The notes under the pieces: model-generated
What the model was told of the DNA's origin: nothing
The model's input: the letters and a program-made list of their open reading frames with translations, nothing else
Databases searched by the model: none
Shown here: in pieces, positions 7,461 to 13,433 of the stretch
How positions within the stretch are numbered: position 1 is the stretch's first letter
Layout: every line of letters starts with the position of its first letter
Source: a virus
Virus record (IMG/VR): IMGVR_UViG_3300025030_000388
Coordinates: 1-25,596 of that record
Length of the DNA: 25,596 nt
Reading direction: 5' to 3' (one strand)
Translations under genes and position numbers: made by a program

Positions 7461-7786
7461 AATTTCAACTTCTCCATCGTAAATCTATCTTGAACGAAAC
7501 AAATATAATCTCCTTGAATATTACTAAAGTTAACATACTCTGGAATAGATATAAACCAAGAAAATCCTAATCTAGTTCTATATGACTCTGGAAATATAAC
7601 ACTCCAACCATCATCAGGATTATAACCTTTCTTAATCATATATTCCCTGATAGGTTCAGGAGGAATCAGTTTCATAACTTCTTTAATTTTCTCTAATGTT
7701 AATGGTTCTGAAGCTGAATAATCATTTGAGACTGAATTTGCTCCACTTATAAAATTAAACGCTAACTTATCAAAATAATCATTCAT
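7457..7786 (-). CDS. Hypothetical protein, 109 aa
   Basis: Not recognised. Contains LIPPEPIREYMIKKGYNPDDGWSV, which suggests a helix and a loop rich in Pro and aromatics, then FSWFISIPEYV. The frame is open 7 codons further upstream, but the ATG at 7786 makes a TAATG overlap with the upstream stop and is the better start. It begins MNDYFDK, close to the MNDYEKD start of its neighbour. Confidence 0.58.
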   Translation of the reverse strand: MNDYFDKLAFNFISGANSVSNDYSASEPLTLEKIKEVMKLIPPEPIREYMIKKGYNPDDGWSVIFPESYRTRLGFSWFISIPEYVNFSNIQGDYICFVQDRFTMEKLKL

Positions 7787-7989
7787 TATACACCAGCCTT
7801 TGCCCAATAATTATACCATAACACTTTACAGCACAATTCAAAATCTTCTCCACCATAAAGTTTCTCATAACTCTTTATCATATTTCTAATTATATTCAGC
7901 CTATCATAATAATGATGACCAGAACTAGAATAAGTAAAACTCTTCATCGTTCTCATAATCTTATAGAAGTCTTTTTCATAATCATTCAT
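7786..7989 (-). CDS. Hypothetical protein, 67 aa
   Basis: Not recognised. Helical, rich in Tyr and basic residues, with SSGHHYYDRLNIIRNM in the middle and C-terminal LCCKVLWYNYWAKAGV. The ATG at 7989 directly follows AAGGTG, and AAGGAG lies 12 nt upstream. A GTG one codon earlier or a TTG at 8001 are alternatives. Confidence 0.5.
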   Translation of the reverse strand: MNDYEKDFYKIMRTMKSFTYSSSGHHYYDRLNIIRNMIKSYEKLYGGEDFELCCKVLWYNYWAKAGV

Positions 7990-8023
7990 CACCTTTATCA
8001 ACTCCTTATATTTAAGGGTTTCA

Positions 8024-8365
8024 TTAAAATATATCCTCGAAATTTAATTCTTCAGTAACCTTCTTTAGTATATCTCCGTGACACTTCTTAGGTTTACAAT
8101 AACACACCAACGTTTTACCTAATAGAGATTTAACTTTTAATTTGAAATCTTCGTCGCTGAATATCCTAGTTCTTAAATATTTTTCATAACAAACCAAAGT
8201 ACTTCCATTTGTGGTATGAACTTTACCACAAATTATACAATTAACATATTTTAATATTGGATTACCAAATGTAAATGGTCTTCCAATATAAACAAAACCA
8301 TCTTGATCACCGTCTTTCTTTTGGAAAGAAATTGGCGCTTCCTTAATATTAATTACTCTTGTCAT
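8024..8365 (-). CDS. DUF4326-family protein with inserted zinc motif
   Basis: Matches the DUF4326 pattern: VYIGRP (25-30), FGNP (33-36) and the C-terminal CYCKPKKCHGDIL (88-100). The function is unknown; in phages it is often a stand-alone small protein of about 100 residues. Between the two conserved parts is CIICGKVHTTNG (43-54), which adds a possible metal-binding pair. It is coupled to gp55 upstream by an ATGA overlap (8362-8365). Confidence 0.75.
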   Translation of the reverse strand: MTRVINIKEAPISFQKKDGDQDGFVYIGRPFTFGNPILKYVNCIICGKVHTTNGSTLVCYEKYLRTRIFSDEDFKLKVKSLLGKTLVCYCKPKKCHGDILKKVTEELNFEDIF

Positions 8366-8895
8366 TCATTCTCATCTTCCTCTTCATAATCTTCAGAGTA
8401 TTCTTCCTCAACTACCTCTTCACTAAATTCATCATCATAAACTTCATCTTTTTCTAATTCTAAGGTAGCAATAGTAGCAGTAGCAGCATACATTTTTAAT
8501 CTAATTTCATCTGGAATAACTAAGGTAATATGATATTCATTCTCAGTCGCATTAATTAGATCAGATAATTCTTTCCACTTACGATTTTGATAAAGCCACT
8601 CAGCATTATTTACTTTTTGAAATTCATTTTCAATGGTGGTTTGAAAATAAGCGAAAGGGTTATCTCTATTTAAATCAAAACTACCTGCATACTTCATACA
8701 ACGTTCATAAGCCGCAACAATCATATCTTCTCGGAATGACCAATTATAATACTTAGATTTCCTTGAGATGTGTTGAGCCATAGTGAAGAACATAATATGA
8801 AGCCGTTCAGGTGCCTCACCAGTTTCTTTATATTCACTTAATGCCTTATGTAGATCAGCCTTGTCTACATAATTAGTCTTTGATGGTCTTGCCAT
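8362..8895 (-). CDS. 55: gp55-like late-transcription sigma factor
   Basis: Redirects host RNA polymerase to phage late promoters. The first 100 residues resemble T4 gp55: NYVDKADLHKAL (8-19) aligns with T4 NYVNNKELLQAI. FREDMIVAAYERCMKYAGSF followed by NPFAYFQTTIENEF (about 54-92) matches the sigma region-2-like core. The C-terminus is a long acidic tail (DDEFSEEVVEEEYSED); I do not see the T4 clamp-binding end (SLDFLYE-like), so how it touches the sliding clamp is unclear. The ATG at 8895 has no strong ribosome site. The product explains the GATAAATA motifs in front of the rightward genes. Confidence 0.82.
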   Translation of the reverse strand: MARPSKTNYVDKADLHKALSEYKETGEAPERLHIMFFTMAQHISRKSKYYNWSFREDMIVAAYERCMKYAGSFDLNRDNPFAYFQTTIENEFQKVNNAEWLYQNRKWKELSDLINATENEYHITLVIPDEIRLKMYAATATIATLELEKDEVYDDEFSEEVVEEEYSEDYEEEDENE

Positions 8896-8898
8896 AAA

Positions 8899-9075
8899 TT
8901 ATTTACTTTCTTTAATTAAATGTTTAGTAATATCAATTACACCAGAAACTTGATTAGATAATCTACGATCATTATAGAATACATTTCCTTCTACAAATTC
9001 CAGAGAAGTTTTCTTTGGCATAAGTGACATCAGTAAACTTAACGCATTTGTAATTTCTTCTGATTTGTCTATCAT
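8899..9075 (-). CDS. Small hypothetical protein, 58 aa
   Basis: A complete frame in the gap upstream of gp55. The product starts MIDKSEEITNALSLLMSLMP (helical), with a charged remainder and no recognised motif. The ATG at 9075 has AAGGGAA 7 nt upstream, which supports translation. It ends 3 nt before the gp55 start, so gp55, lacking its own strong site, may be coupled to it. Confidence 0.6.
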   Translation of the reverse strand: MIDKSEEITNALSLLMSLMPKKTSLEFVEGNVFYNDRRLSNQVSGVIDITKHLIKESK

Positions 9076-9090
9076 ATTTAATTCCCTTAA

Positions 9091-9312
9091 TTAAGTCCAA
9101 CTATAAACAATATCTAATAAATCATCTAATTGATGTTTAAGAAAGGTCTTTTCATATCTATCCTCACCACCATACTGAGGTGATTCAAAGAGAACCCAAA
9201 CATCATAAACCTTACAAACAGTTCCACCACCTTCTTCAAACCAATTTAAATATAACTCATCACCATGACGCATGTTAAAAAGGTTTTGTAGGTCTTTTTC
9301 TCTCTGAGTCAT
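9091..9312 (-). CDS. Hypothetical protein, 73 aa
   Basis: Not recognised. Predicted alpha/beta, with RHGDELYLNWFEEGGGTVCKV and VWVLFESPQYGG suggesting a small beta sheet, ending in a helix. AAGGA precedes the ATG by about 7 nt. Confidence 0.6.
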   Translation of the reverse strand: MTQREKDLQNLFNMRHGDELYLNWFEEGGGTVCKVYDVWVLFESPQYGGEDRYEKTFLKHQLDDLLDIVYSWT

Positions 9313-9321
9313 AATTAATCC

Positions 9322-9468
9322 TTACCAGTAAATTAAAAATTTAATAATCCAATGAGCAAAAATTCCAGTCGCAACAGATCCATCTTCCATTGAAAGTTCA
9401 AGAGGAGACTCAGAATCAATTGTAATTTCGTTATCTTCTAAAGCTTTCAATTCATCTTCATTTAACAT
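9322..9468 (-). CDS. Small acidic peptide, 48 aa
   Basis: A complete frame in the gap between two called genes. It begins MLNEDELKALEDNEITID, is acidic over the first 30 residues and ends with a hydrophobic, aromatic stretch (IFAHWIIKFLIYW) that could touch a membrane or a partner protein. The ATG at 9468 has AAGGA 7 nt upstream. The N-terminus resembles that of the 37-aa peptide at 10093-10206. Confidence 0.55.
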   Translation of the reverse strand: MLNEDELKALEDNEITIDSESPLELSMEDGSVATGIFAHWIIKFLIYW

Positions 9469-9471
9469 AAT

Positions 9472-9681
9472 TTAATCCTTACGTAATTTTCGTTTCCAAT
9501 TTTCCATGAATTGTTTGAGAAAGGATTCATTCATTTTATTACTTAACTTTCTCAAATCCCAAAGATGATCATTTACCTTCTTTGAACACTCAGAACAAAT
9601 ATCCTTAATTTTGTCGGTTTGATATTGAGGATTTAGTTGTTGTAAATATTGTTCAGACTTACCACACATATCACAGGCCAT
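9472..9681 (-). CDS. Small zinc-finger-like protein, 69 aa
   Basis: Two CxxC pairs, CDMC (3-6) and CSEC (29-32), bracket a 22-residue loop, giving a likely one-zinc treble-clef or ribbon fold. The C-terminal helix is basic (NWKRKLRKD). GAGGAG lies about 8 nt before the ATG. Probably a small nucleic-acid- or protein-binding factor; family not recognised. Confidence 0.62.
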   Translation of the reverse strand: MACDMCGKSEQYLQQLNPQYQTDKIKDICSECSKKVNDHLWDLRKLSNKMNESFLKQFMENWKRKLRKD

Positions 9682-9683
9682 AA

Positions 9684-10100
9684 TTAATTCTCCTCTTCTG
9701 GATTAAACTGAAATCCACATGACGAACAAACCATACCATCTAATCCCATAATTGTATTATAACTTCCACACTCAGGGCAATCATATTCATCTATAGATCC
9801 CGCTTGACGTTCAGTGTAATCCGTTTCCGGTATTTTGATATTACAAATATGATTTTGGTTATAACAACCACAAGGATATTCTTTAAACACATCCACATCA
9901 ACACAATGAACACAACCAACTTTAACAGTTACATATTGACCAATATAAGGAATCAATGAATCGTGTTGCCAATCACTGTTTACAAATTTAACAACTCCAC
10001 CCTTACGCACCATTCTCCATCCATATTCGGATACACCATCAGGAGCAAGAACATCATTAGGATATCCGTTTAATCTTTCTCCTCGTCTTCTTTTACTCAT
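9684..10100 (-). CDS. Zinc-ribbon hypothetical protein, 138 aa
   Basis: The basic N-terminus MSKRRRGERL is followed by a beta-rich middle with CVHC and CGCYNQNHIC, and a C-terminal zinc ribbon CPECGSY...CSSCGFQF. Two metal sites are possible. An earlier in-frame ATG (10118) falls inside the upstream 37-aa gene; the ATG at 10100 follows GGGTGGG and overlaps that gene's end, so I chose it. Function unknown. Confidence 0.6.
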   Translation of the reverse strand: MSKRRRGERLNGYPNDVLAPDGVSEYGWRMVRKGGVVKFVNSDWQHDSLIPYIGQYVTVKVGCVHCVDVDVFKEYPCGCYNQNHICNIKIPETDYTERQAGSIDEYDCPECGSYNTIMGLDGMVCSSCGFQFNPEEEN

Positions 10101-10206
10101 TATCCCACCCATCATCATTCCAAGATTTTTCGTATTCCTCTAAATAAGATTCAGGAACGATTTCATAATTTGTATTCAACATAGCTAACTCATCTTTACT
10201 TAACAT
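10093..10206 (-). CDS. Leader peptide-like small protein, 37 aa
   Basis: First gene of the leftward operon. A perfect AAGGAG lies 7 nt before the ATG at 10206, and the -10 box is about 31 nt upstream. It encodes a short acidic peptide starting MLSKDELAMLNTNYEI and ending DDGWDNE. It overlaps the next gene by 8 nt (ATGAGTAA), so it may serve to couple translation. The N-terminal ML..DEL..L pattern is shared with the 48-aa peptide at 9322-9468. Confidence 0.6.
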   Translation of the reverse strand: MLSKDELAMLNTNYEIVPESYLEEYEKSWNDDGWDNE

Positions 10207-10236
10207 AATTAACTCCTTATCGATTTATTAATTTAT

Positions 10237-10265
10237 ATTTTAACACTAATTAGGTAAGAAGTCAA
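10237..10265 (-). promoter_or_regulatory. Sigma70-type promoter of the leftward early operon
   Basis: On the minus strand there is TTGACT (10265-10260), a 17-nt spacer and TAAAAT (10242-10237). Transcription would start near 10230, just upstream of the AAGGAG of the 37-aa gene. The -35 context CTTGACTTCTTA is identical to that of the rightward promoter at 10317, with which it forms a back-to-back pair. Confidence 0.8.
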
Positions 10266-10283
10266 GGTTAAAATTCGTCAAAA

Positions 10284-10291
10284 GATAAATA
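10284..10291 (+). promoter_or_regulatory. Putative late promoter (GATAAATA) upstream of the RNA region
   Basis: An exact copy of the octamer found before the late genes, lying between the two divergent sigma70 promoters. It would start rightward transcription near 10298 and run into the putative structured RNA and the HNH gene. Confidence 0.5.
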
Positions 10292-10316
10292 AATTACGAT
10301 CACCTAAAAATAAAGC

Positions 10317-10345
10317 TTGACTTCTTAAATTAAACCGTGTATAAT
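10317..10345 (+). promoter_or_regulatory. Consensus sigma70 promoter, rightward
   Basis: TTGACT (10317-10322), a 17-nt spacer and a perfect TATAAT (10340-10345). The predicted start is near 10352. No open reading frame follows for about 500 nt, so the direct product should be a noncoding RNA or a very long leader of the HNH gene. Confidence 0.82.
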
Positions 10346-10362
10346 GTCAAATTATTAAATCG

Positions 10363-10399
10363 ATAATCCGAAATTAATCTGAGCATAATCCGAAATTAA
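10363..10399 (+). repeat. Direct repeat, 15 nt twice
   Basis: ATAATCCGAAATTAA occurs at 10363-10377 and again at 10385-10399, 22 nt apart (two helical turns). It lies at the very start of the putative RNA, just after the sigma70 start site, so it could be a protein-binding site on DNA or a repeated element in the RNA leader. Confidence 0.6.
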
Positions 10400-10750
10400 A
10401 TCTAATTTAACTTGAAGTAGGTGAGGGGAAAGAATCAAATTGTAATTTTATATTCAGTTTAACTTTTGGTTAGAGTGAGTCTATTTAATGCGCGGTTGAT
10501 CTGGCGGCGTACAAAGGGTGAATATAAAATAGCTACCACCGTGGGATTCTATTCGCAGGTAGCGGGTCAGGGACATTACTACAGACCTAGAATAGCCTCT
10601 GCTAAGAGAGTGAAAGTGTAGTTAAAGTCAATTCACTTAGTTGGTAATTGACCCCTAGTGTATTCCAAAAATGAATGCGTGTTAACTAGAGTGTCTAAAC
10701 TAGATGTAAAAATCTAGGATAGTAGAGGTTTGCCCTTTAGGAGCAAAATC

Positions 10751-10770
10751 TTAAATATTATAATATTTAA
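10751..10770. repeat. Perfect 20-bp AT-only palindrome
   Basis: TTAAATATTA followed directly by its complement TAATATTTAA. It sits just after the hairpin at 10729-10747 at the probable 3' end of the structured RNA. It could bind a dimeric protein, or help end the transcript as a weak AU stem. Confidence 0.6.
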
Positions 10771-10859
10771 TCAAATAAGATTATAAACGAGCGAAGCGAG
10801 TTATGAGCGAAGCGAATACATTATAATTAATGGCTAGAACTATATCCATAAGGTGAATA

Positions 10860-11525
10860 ATGAATAAATTTTGTAAAGTAATCTGTGAAGATACTCAAGA
10901 AATAGTTTTCACTTATGAAGATTACATGAAAACTAAACATTGGAAATTAACTAGAGACAAATTTAAGAAATCAAATAAGACTAATGGTAGATGTTATGTT
11001 TGTAATTCAAAATACGAAATTCATTATCATCATTTAACTTATGATCGTATAGGTAAAGAAAGATTAACAGATTTAATTGAGTTATGTTCTTATTGCCATA
11101 GGAAGGTACATAATAGAATATCTAGAGAAATTTCTGAAGTAAAGAATTCAATGTTTATTGTGGACTTACTTAAAGAGGAAAGAAACAAAGATTTTTATTA
11201 TAAGAAATTTAATTCACCAAAACCTATTTCTATTAAGAACAGATTTAAATGTTCTGGCAAAAGATATGAATCAAATAGATCAGATATGTTAAAGTACTTA
11301 GAGATATTTGGTATCACATATAATATTACTGATATTCCCAAAAACGAAATATTACTTAGTAAGGTTCTCTCTATAAATGAGAAATGTAAAATTTATGAGG
11401 ATGAAACAATATCTGATTATATTGGCAGATTAATGAATAATCATTATAATCAAAGAAGAGAAAAGGAACTACAAAGATTATCTGATTTAGAAAAGACTAG
11501 AATGACCAGACAAAATAATAGGTAG
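10860..11525 (+). CDS. HNH endonuclease, probably homing type
   Basis: Residues 45-84 hold an HNH/McrA-like fold: CYVC (45-48), IHYHHLTYDR with the His-His pair at 57-58, then LCSYCHRKVH (75-84) with the second CxxC. The remaining 130 residues are basic and helical and probably bind DNA. AAGGTG lies 6 nt before the ATG. The gene points against its neighbours on both sides, follows the putative RNA, and is bounded by an inverted repeat and a hairpin. These traits fit a free-standing homing endonuclease or a mobile element. It is not the large RuvC-HNH (IscB-like) type, being only 221 residues with no RuvC segment. Confidence 0.8.
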   Translation: MNKFCKVICEDTQEIVFTYEDYMKTKHWKLTRDKFKKSNKTNGRCYVCNSKYEIHYHHLTYDRIGKERLTDLIELCSYCHRKVHNRISREISEVKNSMFIVDLLKEERNKDFYYKKFNSPKPISIKNRFKCSGKRYESNRSDMLKYLEIFGITYNITDIPKNEILLSKVLSINEKCKIYEDETISDYIGRLMNNHYNQRREKELQRLSDLEKTRMTRQNNR

Positions 11526-11553
11526 ACTAAGATTTCTAATTAGTCTACCTATT
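11517..11553. terminator. 14-bp hairpin after the HNH gene, possibly bidirectional
   Basis: AATAGGTAGACTAA (11517-11530) and TTAGTCTACCTATT (11540-11553) form a perfect 14-bp stem with a 9-nt loop. The HNH stop codon (11523-11525) lies in the left arm. It stands between converging genes (the HNH gene rightward, the 84-aa gene leftward), where a two-way terminator is expected. A/T-rich flanks on both sides are short. Confidence 0.65.
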
Positions 11554-11578
11554 AAAGTTTCAATCCATTTCGCTTCGC

Positions 11579-11833
11579 TCATGGAACTTCGTAGTATATA
11601 TTTTCCTTTGATATATTTATATCTTTCTTAGCTAATACTACTCCTTTACTAAATGAATTATATCTAGCACTACCCATACTATAAGGATTTTCATATTCAT
11701 CTCCATTCAATATGTATTCTCTATATCCACTAAAGAAATATATTAGATGAGTGGTGTTACTATCTTGATTGCTATTCAACTCTTTAATAATATCTTCCAT
11801 CATATCAAATGAACTAATTTTAAGACCCATCAT
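11579..11833 (-). CDS. Hypothetical protein, 84 aa
   Basis: Not recognised. Acidic and helical in the first 25 residues, then HLIYFFSGYREYIL and an Asp/Asn-rich part. It begins in a TAATG overlap with the NADAR-SLOG gene, whose last codons supply the ribosome site GGAG. Its stop codon is inside the right arm of the inverted repeat that flanks the HNH gene, so its C-terminus may have been altered by that element. Confidence 0.58.
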   Translation of the reverse strand: MMGLKISSFDMMEDIIKELNSNQDSNTTHLIYFFSGYREYILNGDEYENPYSMGSARYNSFSKGVVLAKKDINISKENIYYEVP

Positions 11834-12621
11834 TATTCTCCTTTGTTAATTTTGTAAACAAATACTCTTAATCCCCTTGAGGTTGCATAATCAATCATAT
11901 GCTGCGTACCTTTACTCCCATTAGTCACAGCAATTAATGAGTCAGCATAATCTCCCATTTGTTTATTACGAATAGGACCAGCGGCATTCTTGAGATTTTT
12001 CCAGTCAGCAGGAAACTCCTTAATCTTAATGTTATGCTCCTTGGCGTATTGTTCACCTAAAGTATCAACTCCCTTAGCTTTACCAGATACCACCTCAGTA
12101 ATATTAAATCCACTTTTCTTAATTGCTTTTAATACTAAAGAATAATCAGTGATATCTCGACTACCAGCTATAATAGTCTTACCTTCATATTGTAAGTTTT
12201 CTCTAATCTTCATGATCATCTTACCTAAGTAATTCTTCCCCTCAATATCAACACATTTGTCACAAACACAATCTCCAAAGTGGTTATCGTGCCACAGGTT
12301 TTGTTCGATGATCTGTTTATTTCCAGTTTCAAGTAACCAAGATTTACAAGGCTCTTTCTCAAATTTTTGTTTAAGAAGATGCCACATAATCTTATTTTTA
12401 ATCTCGGCCCAATCATGTCTAATTTTAACAGTCTTACTTAATTTTTTAATTTCTCCTGAAGAATATTGATCACTGACACAAGTCTTCTTCCATTCTTCAT
12501 CAAGAGACTTAGCTGATTGATAAGCATGTTCAACTGAGATAAATTTGACTCCATGTAAAATAACTGGAACCTCAAACATGTTACTCAACCATCTATAGTT
12601 ACCTCTGAATTTATTAATCAT
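11833..12621 (-). CDS. NADAR-SLOG (DUF2493/YspA-like) fusion protein
   Basis: Two nucleotide-related domains are joined. Residues 1-142 are a NADAR (YbiA-like) domain: FRGNYRWLSNM (5-15), EHAYQSAK (31-38), NLWHDNHFGD (108-117) and the closing NYLGKMIMKIR (130-140). Known NADAR enzymes are N-glycosidases; some remove ADP-ribose from guanine in DNA, others act on riboflavin intermediates. Residues 147-260 are a SLOG/YspA-type Rossmann domain: IIAGSRDITD (150-159), VVSGKAKGVDTLGEQYA (177-193), GPIRNKQM (215-222), NGSKGTQHMI (235-244). SLOG domains bind nucleotides or ADP-ribose derivatives. A CDC...C insert (118-123) may bind metal. The ATG at 12621 has GGAG 5 nt upstream. Confidence 0.85.
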   Translation of the reverse strand: MINKFRGNYRWLSNMFEVPVILHGVKFISVEHAYQSAKSLDEEWKKTCVSDQYSSGEIKKLSKTVKIRHDWAEIKNKIMWHLLKQKFEKEPCKSWLLETGNKQIIEQNLWHDNHFGDCVCDKCVDIEGKNYLGKMIMKIRENLQYEGKTIIAGSRDITDYSLVLKAIKKSGFNITEVVSGKAKGVDTLGEQYAKEHNIKIKEFPADWKNLKNAAGPIRNKQMGDYADSLIAVTNGSKGTQHMIDYATSRGLRVFVYKINKGE

Positions 12622-12851
12622 TTCTGCTCCCACTTATCACAGATTTCGTCCCCATCAAAGATATCATAAAATTCAGAATGATTAATATCCTTACGAATAC
12701 ACTCACTAAATCCATCAAAATAACTATGAGATTTACAAGTCCAGCATTTTTTGTTAGCTGGATTAAATGAACATTTTAATTCATGTGTTGCTATAATGTT
12801 AGGGCTTTCGTTAGTTTCAAAACAATAATTACATTTCCATATTTGTTTCAT
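12618..12851 (-). CDS. Small Cys-rich zinc-finger-like protein, 77 aa
   Basis: Contains CNYC (8-11), a His and Cys around 23-27, CWTC (36-39) and two later cysteines, consistent with one or two zinc sites. Its TGA overlaps the ATG of the NADAR-SLOG gene (12618-12621), so the two are probably co-translated. Function unknown. Confidence 0.6.
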   Translation of the reverse strand: MKQIWKCNYCFETNESPNIIATHELKCSFNPANKKCWTCKSHSYFDGFSECIRKDINHSEFYDIFDGDEICDKWEQK

Positions 12852-12863
12852 GTTTAGATATCC

Positions 12864-13187
12864 TTAAATTAAAACCACAGAAAAATAACAATAAGGGCCG
12901 GAATTATTATATTGAATTTTTCCGAGTCCAGTGAATTCAGACCAATGTGAAAACGATTCCTCAAATATTACGTTTTCATCTTTATAAAATTTTATTTCAA
13001 AATCTTTGTAGCTACCCATAGTGTGTTCTGTAATTAAAAAATTATCATATTTCCCTTTGTACTCTCTTACTTGATGCCAACCTAAAGAATTGTTATATTC
13101 AAATCTCATTAAAATTTTTTTATTTTTAAAATATTTAGCCATTCTATTAAGTTGTCCTCTTTTTAAATACTCTTGTTTATTAATCAT
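12864..13187 (-). CDS. Hypothetical protein, 107 aa
   Basis: Not recognised. A basic N-terminus (LKRGQLNRMAKYFKNKK) precedes what looks like an all-beta body with many aromatics (LGWHQVREYKGKYDNF, GPYCYFSVVLI). It is coupled by an ATGA overlap to the gene upstream. Confidence 0.58.
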   Translation of the reverse strand: MINKQEYLKRGQLNRMAKYFKNKKILMRFEYNNSLGWHQVREYKGKYDNFLITEHTMGSYKDFEIKFYKDENVIFEESFSHWSEFTGLGKIQYNNSGPYCYFSVVLI

Positions 13188-13360
13188 TTATTTCTCTTTT
13201 CATAAAGTGATATAATATATTTTTTATAAAATTCCTCATTAGTGATTCCTTCATCAAGAGATAAAATAACGAATCCTTCCATACCATCCAGTAGAGAAAA
13301 ATCAGCTCTCTCCATCAAATCAATTTGGTGTTTATAATCTTCAATCAATTTTTTAAACAT
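13184..13360 (-). CDS. Small hypothetical protein, 58 aa
   Basis: First gene of the 11579-13360 leftward operon. Acidic and helical (MFKKLIEDYKHQIDLMERAD), with no known motif. The frame is open 19 codons further upstream, but the ATG at 13360 has AAAGGAAAGAG just before it, and the transcript from the promoter at 13405-13433 would start near 13398. Confidence 0.6.
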   Translation of the reverse strand: MFKKLIEDYKHQIDLMERADFSLLDGMEGFVILSLDEGITNEEFYKKYIISLYEKRNK

Positions 13361-13378
13361 TATTCTCTTTCCTTTCAG

Positions 13379-13386
13379 GATAAATA
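13379..13386 (+). promoter_or_regulatory. Putative late promoter (GATAAATA) of the rightward block
   Basis: Exact late-motif octamer, 58 nt before the ATG of the first rightward gene (13444). It faces the leftward early promoter at 13405-13433, so late transcription would run through the early promoter. Confidence 0.6.
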
Positions 13387-13404
13387 GTGTTATAATGTAA
13401 ACTA

Positions 13405-13433
13405 ATCGTAACAGCAATTTAACTTAAAGTCAA
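13405..13433 (-). promoter_or_regulatory. Sigma70-type promoter of the 11579-13360 operon
   Basis: On the minus strand there is TTGACT (13433-13428), a 17-nt spacer and TACGAT (13410-13405). It has the same -35 and spacing as the other two leftward promoters; its -10 is weaker. Confidence 0.65.

Larger units (their letters stand above)
10352..10780 (+). ncRNA. Putative structured noncoding RNA, about 430 nt
   Basis: A gene-free stretch behind a strong promoter, visibly richer in G and C than its flanks (especially 10490-10660), with many complementary segments. Examples: TAGA/TCTA (10471-10474/10480-10483), GCTACC/GGTAGC (10532-10537/10558-10563), CTCT/AGAG (10597-10600/10605-10608), GTCAATT/AATTGAC (10627-10633/10646-10652), CTAGAT/ATCTAG (10700-10705/10712-10717), and a terminal TTTGC/GCAAA hairpin (10729-10747). 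AATAG/CTATT (10528-10532/10549-10553) interleaves with GCTACC/GGTAGC, which would be a pseudoknot. I do not recognise a group I intron core, tmRNA, RNase P RNA or riboswitch. The 3' end is uncertain: it could stop near 10750-10780 or continue into the HNH mRNA. Confidence 0.5.
10803..11582. repeat. Inverted repeat flanking the HNH gene
   Basis: ATGAGCGAAGCGAA at 10803-10816 returns as its exact reverse complement at 11569-11582. A further copy of the core GAGCGAAGCGA is at 10789-10799. The HNH gene and its terminator hairpin lie between the arms. The right arm overlaps the stop codon of the leftward 84-aa gene. The arrangement would fit the borders of a mobile HNH cassette, but no target-site duplication is evident. 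Confidence 0.55.

Noticed and set aside
10352-11525. Group I intron with HNH homing endonuclease
   Set aside because: Neither the conserved P7/S segment nor any split host exon is visible; both flanking genes are on the opposite strand, so splicing would join no coding sequence.
10352-11525. HEARO/IscB-type guide RNA with nuclease
   Set aside because: The nuclease has only 221 residues with a single HNH domain and no RuvC segments, so it does not fit an RNA-guided IscB protein.
12257-12469. Plus-strand open frame opposite the NADAR-SLOG gene
   Set aside because: It is antisense to a clear two-domain protein, has no ribosome site and its product is low-complexity and Cys/Phe-rich.
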